The translations under genes and the position numbers were made by a program. Positions 14,201-18,071 of a stretch of 18,071 bases of DNA are shown one piece after another. Below the pieces are notes generated by a model. The model worked only from the letters and a program-made list of their open reading frames with translations. It had not been told where the DNA came from and made no database searches. The first letter of the stretch is position 1. Every line of letters starts with the position of its first letter. Origin of the DNA: Chloromonas sp. AAM2 (taxonomy: Eukaryota; Chlorophyta; Chlorophyceae; Chlamydomonadales; Chlamydomonadaceae). The stretch spans positions 1-18,071 of the forward strand of contig QAXH01003019.1 in assembly GCA_004335635.1 (NCBI GenBank). Direction: 5' to 3'.

Positions 14201-17200
14201 AGCCAAACGGGGTCAAACCCGCAGATGCGCACCTCATATCGTTCTCCAGCTGTGCCTGTCTCCTGCTGAGCACTCCGTTCTCCTCCTGCAGCCGGGCCAT
14301 CTCCAGGAGCTGTGTGTTGGCCGCCTGCGCCTCGCGCCGGCACCGGGCCGCGGACAGCTCGGCAGCAGACACACGCTGGTTGGCGCGCTCCATCTGATCG
14401 GCCAAAGCACGCTCCTGAACACAAAGGGTGAGCCTGATCCAGTGTTCAACTAATTAGAAGTGTTTTAACTGATGGTGGTAATTATCTATGTGTAGCTTTA
14501 GAAGTGTTTCAAACGGATTGACTCAGATACAAAGCAGGTAGTACTAAATTGTAATGCTCGGCCAGCGCACCATCCTGAACAGACAGGGCAGCAACCGGTC
14601 GCATAGGAAGTGAAGCATGCAGTTAGTTGCATGCGGTGAATTGCACGTGTGCGAAGCGCAGCAGATCAGGCAGATGCGTATGGCGCAGAGTGTGCACAGG
14701 TTGAGTGTAAAGGCATGCGTTTAAGCACAAGGGAGACAGATAACCAGACGTGGGTGGTGCATGAAGCAGCATCGCAAAGCGACTTCTGCTGTAGTTAGGC
14801 AAGGTATGCCTTGTACTGTGGCGCGAGGTTGCCCGTTGAACAGTCTGCTGTGACTCAACCATGCATTGAAGATGTTTTGTGACCACTTGAATGCCCTCTG
14901 GCTCACCTTCTCGCTTGCCTCTGCCCCCGAGTACTTGGCGTTGAGTTGGTCCAGCTGCAGCCTGAGCTCTGCAGCCTCCGCCTCGGCCGCCTCCGCCCTC
15001 TCCTCCGCCACCGCCAGCTTGCTACACGCCGCCGCCACCTCCTGCTCCAAGGCCAGCGCGTCCTGAAGCTGCATCTGGGCCTGATGGAGGGCCGACGCAG
15101 CCTGCGGGAACAGAGCCACACGCAGTGCACACATGGTTGTAGACTGCCATACGCATACGTACGGGATATCTTTACCTGCCGTAATACGCAAATCTGGCGC
15201 GCGCTGACACGCTGAAACCGTGGACAGGTGAATCAGCCGGCATGGGCGTTGACTGGTTGCTCCGCTCCCCGGTGTGCCAGCCTGGCGATGTGCCAAGCTG
15301 GAGCATGATGAAGGCCACTTCCGACTTCCCAACAGCGAACACTAACGCAAACACCAACGCATGGTCCAAGTAAACTCAACGTTCAAAAGCCTGGGACTTG
15401 TCAACAAGTGTCACTAGTTCTACTCCCTTAGCGAGTTCGTGAACAAGCGTCCGGGCTTGTTGAGCATTCGTAATTCAAATCCTGACTGTCGGGAGCCCCA
15501 ACTACTTCTCACTACCGTCTGCCGTTGTTGCTCACTGACGTGCGATTGCTGCTCCCGAGGTGCACCATCCGACGAAGCATCTGAAGCATTCACGTGTCCT
15601 GGATTGAGGTGGCGCTAACCTATCATTCTGAGTCAAGCAGCTACCGACACTGCCCGTCAAAGCGGCCGTTTGTTACATCAGGCCTCGAGTCACATGTAGT
15701 CTGTGTAAAAGGGGATTCAGCGACCACAGTCCCGCATCATCAGTGCAGCGCCAAGTGATCGACTCCTCGGAGCAGAGTCACCCTTTGGCCTCATGCATCG
15801 CTGAGCTTTAGGGGCCGCAATCCGGAAGGCAACGCAAGGACGCAAGATACGAACGCTCACTGCATCTCCTTGTCACAGAGACTATGCGTCTTTTAGCCTG
15901 ATTGAACAAACAGCAAACTCGATGGGCAGCCTCAAGAGCTGATTGATTAATGCGTGATCAGTTTGGGGTATTGCTGTGTGGATGATGCCTATCTACATAA
16001 TCTAAAAACGGCCCTGCATTGTGCGCAGCAGCATCTGTCAGTTGTAGCCTTACCGTACGTCCTCGAAATAAACGAGAGGATTGTTGTGATGAATTCGTGC
16101 CTTGTTTTCCCACCTGGTCCCTCTCTGCCTGCCTGTACAGCAGCTCCTCATGCATGCCCTCGCTCTCCTGGCAGGCCGTGTCCAGCATGGACTTGGTGCT
16201 CTGCAGCTCGGCGCGCAGCTGACGCATGACGCCCCCCTCCTCCAGCAAACGCATCTGAAGGCAAGCGGCAACAAGAAGGCTTGTGATGTGGGACATGTGT
16301 AGGTTTACTGTCATCACAGCCAGCTAATCAGGTGTAGCATACACTGTCAAGCAGCATTTGTACAGGTGATGCTGACAGTGCAAGACATGGGCACACTCAA
16401 ACCAAGAGTTTGAGCTCATAGCTCAAGTCCACGACATACAGTTTGAATGATGGCTGTGAACAATGCAACACGATGGACAATGCTGAAAGTGGAAGCACCT
16501 GGAGTACGCCATCCACTCACCCCCATTTCCCTAGCCTCTGCCTGTGCATCGTCCAGCTGCCCCTGCATCTCGCTGTTCACCTCCACGGCAGCAGACAGCT
16601 CCTCCTGGAGCGCCGCCGCCTGCTGACGAGACATCTGCATCCATTCGTCCATACGCACACATGGCCACACGTATCTGTACAAAGGTGGCGCACGGCAGAC
16701 AAGGACAGCGGCTGTACTGCAGGGACTGGGTTCAAATAAGTCAAAAGCCTCTACCAGTCACTACTACTTCCCAAGCGCCCCGTCTTGACGATCGGAACGG
16801 AGGAGTATGATTGCTGACTTCCTGACGCTGTTCCTGCTCTCCTGTCCGCGATGGGACTGAGCACGTCAACAACTGTCCTTGTCTAAAGCACACCGATGAA
16901 AACGGCCCGCTCACCTCTTAACTGCTCTCTGGCTTGCTCCGCATACATACATTGACACATACTCACAGCATCAGTACAGATGCAAAGGTGGATGTGGAGG
17001 GGCATGGCTTGAGGCAATTAAGGCCACAGCGTAACAGCCCCCGGCGCCTCCAAACGCGCCCTGTCTTTGACGAACAGGATGGAGGTGTAATCGCTGGCTT
17101 CCTGCCCGTGTTCCTGCTGCTCCTCCCGTTCGCACGGAAACCTAGAACAATGCCCCGCTTACCTCTAACTGCTCCCTGGCCTGCTCCGCCAGCGTGCACT

Positions 17201-18071
17201 GGTCGCTGAGCTGAGCAGCAAGTGCCTCCGTCAACGTCCTTGCCTGCTCCAACTCCGTGGCCTGCTGCGCCACCCTCGCCTCCGCCTCTGCGATCGCGCG
17301 CTGCATTTCCTCCGAGCGCTCGTCACCCCACTGCTCACGAGCGGCTGCCTCCGCCACCTGCCTTGACCGCTCCTCCTCCGACTTGACCAATCGCTGCTCG
17401 AGCAGCCCCACCTACACAAGAAAGAAAGCAAGAAAGAGCATGCCGGTCGGCGTAAGCAAGGAGGTTGAGCAGTTGAGCCCAACGCCCATGTCCACATGCT
17501 TCAGGTCCCAAATTGAAAGCGCAATGGAAGCAGACACGACGTTGTGCAGTTGCCACAATGATTCAACATGGATGATGATCATCAATGCAACGTGCATATT
17601 ACATGTACCGTGTCAGTGTTGTAAGCGACGCAGCACTTGCCTGGACTTGTCCAGCGGCGTGCTGCGCCTCCAACCGGCCCAGAGCTTCCTGGAGTTCACC
17701 CCGAATGGACTCCTTCTCCTGGGCCAGCTGAGCTACAGTAGCTTCTGTACTGGCTAACCGACCTAGAGCGGCCTGGACGTCCCTTTGCAGGGCCTGATTT
17801 TCGACTTCCATATGTGTTGCCCGCTCCTCTGCTTGCATTTTGTCTTGATGCACTTGTTCGTTTGCAGTAGTCAGGTCAAGAAACTGCGCTTGCAGTTTCG
17901 CATGCGCCTGCATAAGAACAGCTGATTCGGCCTGTGTGATATCCACTTGTGATTTGACATCAGTCAACTGCATGTCCGTGGCCTGGTGCGTTGACTGCTC
18001 CTGCTGCAGCTCAGCCGCTGTGGCCTGGTGCTTTGACTGCTCCTGCTGCAGCTCAGCCGCTGTGGCCTGGG
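9643..18071 (-). CDS. Long coiled-coil protein with KIF15/HMMR-like C-terminal motif (last ~699 aa, 12 exons; 5' end outside window)
   Basis: Exons in transcript order are 18071-17641, 17411-17163, 16634-16521, 16254-16114, 15101-14907, 14414-14233, 13182-13083, 11567-11502, ~11202-11140, 10831-10730, 10288-10114 and 9926-9643 (TGA). Phases agree at every junction. Ten introns are GT-AG. Two use GC donors: after exons 1 and 10. Residues 1-437 are Glu/Gln/Ala/Leu-rich heptads (EEERSRQVAEAAAREQ, ELRLQLDQLNAKY), a parallel coiled coil by appearance. Residues ~452-492 (LGHNNNKQKIQYHLRLKQ then ELEEMRAELTVLL) resemble the C-terminal motif of kinesin-12/KIF15 and HMMR as I remember it. Residues 493-699 form a Ser/Pro-rich tail with SPMFSTP, TPEP, ATPLSK and SIPSPA. 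A spindle or microtubule role is inferred. A kinesin motor would be upstream and is not seen. Exon 9's acceptor is uncertain (11202, 11205 or 11245). An unrelated long coiled-coil protein is the main alternative. Confidence 0.8.
10728..10729 (-). other. GC splice donor of intron 10 (AAG|GCAAGT)
   Basis: The exon reads ...VYGPQGNK, ending AACAAG, followed by GCAAGTGCG. The next exon starts after GCTGTGCAG at 10288 with ETFLES, both phase 0. No GT donor with comparable context lies near the end of the open, conserved-looking frame. The six intron bases are identical to those of the other GC intron in this gene. Confidence 0.7.
11574..11591. repeat. (CA)9 tract at an acceptor
   Basis: On the - strand this is a GT tract ending GGTTCAG, the acceptor of exon 8. 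The usual polypyrimidine tract is replaced by alternating GT. Confidence 0.95.
12300..12325 (+). repeat. Left terminal inverted repeat
   Basis: 26 bp, identical to the reverse complement of 12983-13008, preceded by TA. It continues into CAGGGGGCAAA, which is not repeated at the right end. Confidence 0.93.
12335..12562 (+). CDS. Short ORF of the TIR element (75 aa, unknown)
   Basis: The ATG is 35 bp inside the left terminus. The start MTFNRNGPAGPAPMPEH is matched by MTFIQNGHAGPAPVPEH in the decayed element of the SEC23 intron, whose ATG (1268-1266, - strand) is also 35 bp from its terminus. Further on, GVPQTPPDIIIILRSLPAAV has a similar counterpart (GVRQTESIIQIISRSVPTAS) after a one-base frame offset. 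I recognise no domain and no catalytic motif. It may be the N-terminal piece of a longer element protein or conserved terminal DNA that happens to be open. Confidence 0.35.
   Translation: MTFNRNGPAGPAPMPEHELFSTGVPQTPPDIIIILRSLPAAVVAALNGFAHGRRDGQSLCIKADLRIVASNTANC
12594..12620 (+). repeat. Tandem 14-bp repeat in the TIR element
   Basis: TGTACAAAGCTTG occurs at 12594-12606 and again at 12608-12620, one base apart. Each copy overlaps the palindromes TGTACA and AAGCTT. It lies in the middle of the transposon. Confidence 0.85.
12805..12921 (+). repeat. Subterminal TTCCCGCAG(CGTG) repeats of the TIR element
   Basis: TTCCCGCAGCG occurs at about 12805, 12836 and 12880. Related CCCCGCAG and TTCCCGCAAAC variants lie between and after. 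Two copies are followed by CGTGGAAAAA/CGTGAAAAA and then ATCAATAA. Clusters of a short motif near one end are typical transposase-binding subterminal repeats. The motif core (CCCGCA) also ends each TIR. Confidence 0.65.
12983..13008 (-). repeat. Right terminal inverted repeat
   Basis: 26 bp, the inverted copy of 12300-12325, followed by TA. Inside it lies an AT-rich stretch (CCAATTATTTAT). Confidence 0.93.
13083..13182 (-). other. Exon with HMMR/KIF15-type motif
   Basis: The exon starts with one base completing an Arg codon left by the previous exon (ATG AG|G). It encodes DLVGSNLKAPAAPGV followed by LGHNNNKQKIQYHLRLKQ and ends CAG|GTACGG. The next exon adds ELEEMRAELTVLLREKFHL. From memory, vertebrate HMMR has [20 protein letters not shown] and KIF15 a very similar end, so the N-K-Q-K-I-(x)5-L-K core and the following Glu/Leu heptads match. 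In HMMR this region is tied to centrosome/spindle targeting; in this protein that is inference. Confidence 0.75.
13206..13224. repeat. (GT)n microsatellite
   Basis: A GT tract just upstream (transcript direction) of the acceptor of exon 7, preceded on the + strand by alternating GCGCGCGCG. The whole 13197-13224 stretch is alternating purine-pyrimidine. Confidence 0.95.
13617..13745. repeat. Degenerate CATGCAGCCCT-type tandem repeats
   Basis: Repeated variants of GCCATGCAGCCCTRCA and CATACGCCATACGCC make up this stretch of intron 6. Unit length is irregular, about 14-18 nt. No function is apparent. Confidence 0.6.
13804..13863. repeat. 60-nt uninterrupted polypyrimidine tract
   Basis: Sixty consecutive C/T bases on the + strand, with near mirror-symmetric blocks of CCCTTTCCCC and CCTCC. 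The - strand transcript of the coiled-coil gene carries the purine version. Such tracts can form intramolecular triplex DNA. A (GT)n run follows at 13888-13910. Confidence 0.95.
13888..13910. repeat. (GT)n microsatellite
   Basis: A perfect alternating GT tract 24 nt beyond the polypyrimidine tract in intron 6. Confidence 0.97.
14551..14582 (-). pseudogene. Short duplicate of the 5' edge of exon 6 inside intron 5
   Basis: On the - strand, CCTGTCTGTTCAG|GATGGTGCGCTGGCCGAG resembles the true acceptor and exon start CCTTTGTGTTCAG|GAGCGTGCTTTGGCCGAT at 14414 (DGALAE against ERALAD). The frame then runs into a TAG soon after and no donor follows, so it is a fragment. Just downstream, TTAGAAGTGTTT occurs at 14454 and again at 14498, so this intron has other small duplications. 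Confidence 0.55.
15102..16113 (-). other. Intron 4 of the coiled-coil gene (1.0 kb)
   Basis: A phase-0 intron, donor GTGGGA, acceptor TGTTCCCGCAG. There are no long frames between about 15370 and 15950 and no recognised repeat. A 7-bp perfect hairpin (AACAAGC / GCTTGTT, 15442-15461) is the only local structure seen. I see no gene or RNA here. Confidence 0.55.
16771..16942 (-). pseudogene. Decayed tandem duplicate of the end of exon 2 and its following intron
   Basis: 16905-16942 matches 17152-17190, including the last ~9 codons of exon 2 (AEQAREQL) and the donor (GTGAGC here, GTAAGC there). 16771-16853 matches about 17051-17136 of the true intron (CAGGAA, GTCAGGAAGTCAGC, ATCGTCAAGACGGGGCGC on the - strand). 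Over the exon-derived 29-30 bases I count two substitutions and one inserted A, which breaks the frame. No usable acceptor or 5' exon part remains, so it is not an exon. It lies within intron 2 and is offset about 247 bp from the original. Confidence 0.82.
17639..17640 (-). other. GC splice donor of intron 1 (CAG|GCAAGT)
   Basis: The exon ends ...GGACAAGTCCAG and the intron starts GCAAGT. The intron runs to the acceptor TTCTTGTGTAG before 17411. Both sides are phase 0, joining ...AAGQVQ to VGLLEQR. CAG|GCAAGT is the strong context that GC-AG introns typically need. The nearby in-frame GT (CAA|GTCCAG) is a poor donor. cDNA is needed to confirm. Confidence 0.72.
17986..18071 (-). repeat. 42-bp coding minisatellite (14-residue double heptad)
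   Basis: Two consecutive 42-bp units, at + 18069-18028 and 18027-17986, each encode QATAAELQQEQS(K/T)H. They differ by a single base in the part visible, the Lys/Thr codon. A third, diverged start (QATDMQL) follows. Fourteen residues are exactly two heptads, so unit gain or loss would keep the coiled-coil register. The array runs into the window edge and may be longer. The near-identity suggests recent expansion or homogenisation. Confidence 0.88.

Larger units (their letters stand above)
13183..14232 (-). other. Intron 6 of the coiled-coil gene
   Basis: A phase-2 intron, donor GTGCGC, acceptor TACCCCGCAG. It contains the repeats listed above and a block at 13290-13580 that is open in three frames. 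I see no recognisable domain in that block. 13911-14232 shows nothing. Confidence 0.6.

Noticed and set aside
14721..15332. 203-codon - strand frame as an intact gene
   Set aside because: Only 14907-15101 is the real exon. The rest reads through an intron on each side, and the exon has good acceptor and donor sites.
15430..15510. tRNA-like T-loop (TTCAAATCC) near a hairpin
   Set aside because: The five bases on either side of the loop do not pair and no cloverleaf can be drawn. The AACAAGC/GCTTGTT hairpin is separate.

Overview
This window is nuclear eukaryotic DNA, most likely from a green alga of the Chlorophyceae (volvocalean type). The clues are GC-rich short exons (about 60-250 nt) separated by introns of about 200-1,500 nt, donors of the GTGAGT/GTGCG type, many CA/TG microsatellites, a TGTAA polyadenylation-type signal after each gene, and relics of a LINE and a TIR transposon. 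The species cannot be named from the sequence.

Layout. (1) Positions 1-7128, + strand: the C-terminal ~479 residues of SEC23, the COPII coat subunit and GTPase activator of Sar1, in 13 exons from 450 to the stop at 7128. All exon phases join and the protein is collinear with animal SEC23. The N-terminal half lies to the left of the window. (2) 7129-9642: convergent 3' ends. The SEC23 3' UTR has TGTAA at 7552. The opposing gene has TGTAA on the - strand at 9228-9224. Between them is a broken LINE reverse-transcriptase fragment (8230-8575, - strand). (3) 9643-18071, - strand: the last ~699 residues of a long coiled-coil protein in 12 exons, open at the right edge. After about 437 residues of heptad-rich coiled coil comes a motif (LGHNNNKQKIQYHLRLKQ + ELEEMRAEL) resembling the C-terminal motif of kinesin-12/KIF15 and HMMR, then a ~200-residue Pro/Ser-rich tail with several S/T-P sites. 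I read it as a kinesin-12/KIF15-like or HMMR-like spindle/cytoskeletal protein. Any motor domain would lie beyond the window.

The introns carry most of the unusual structure. A 709-bp TIR transposon with a TA target duplication sits in intron 7 of the - strand gene. A decayed relative of it lies in a SEC23 intron, with the same short reading frame starting at the same distance from the terminus. The - strand gene also has two introns with strong GC donors (AG|GCAAGT), a partial exon-plus-intron duplication, a second exon-edge duplicate, a 42-bp coding minisatellite, and a 60-nt pure pyrimidine tract next to a (GT)n run.

The two genes act in different processes (ER-to-Golgi vesicle coating; probably microtubule or spindle function). 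Nothing in the sequence links them functionally beyond their convergent arrangement. I see no CRISPR array, rRNA, convincing tRNA or bacterial-type operon.
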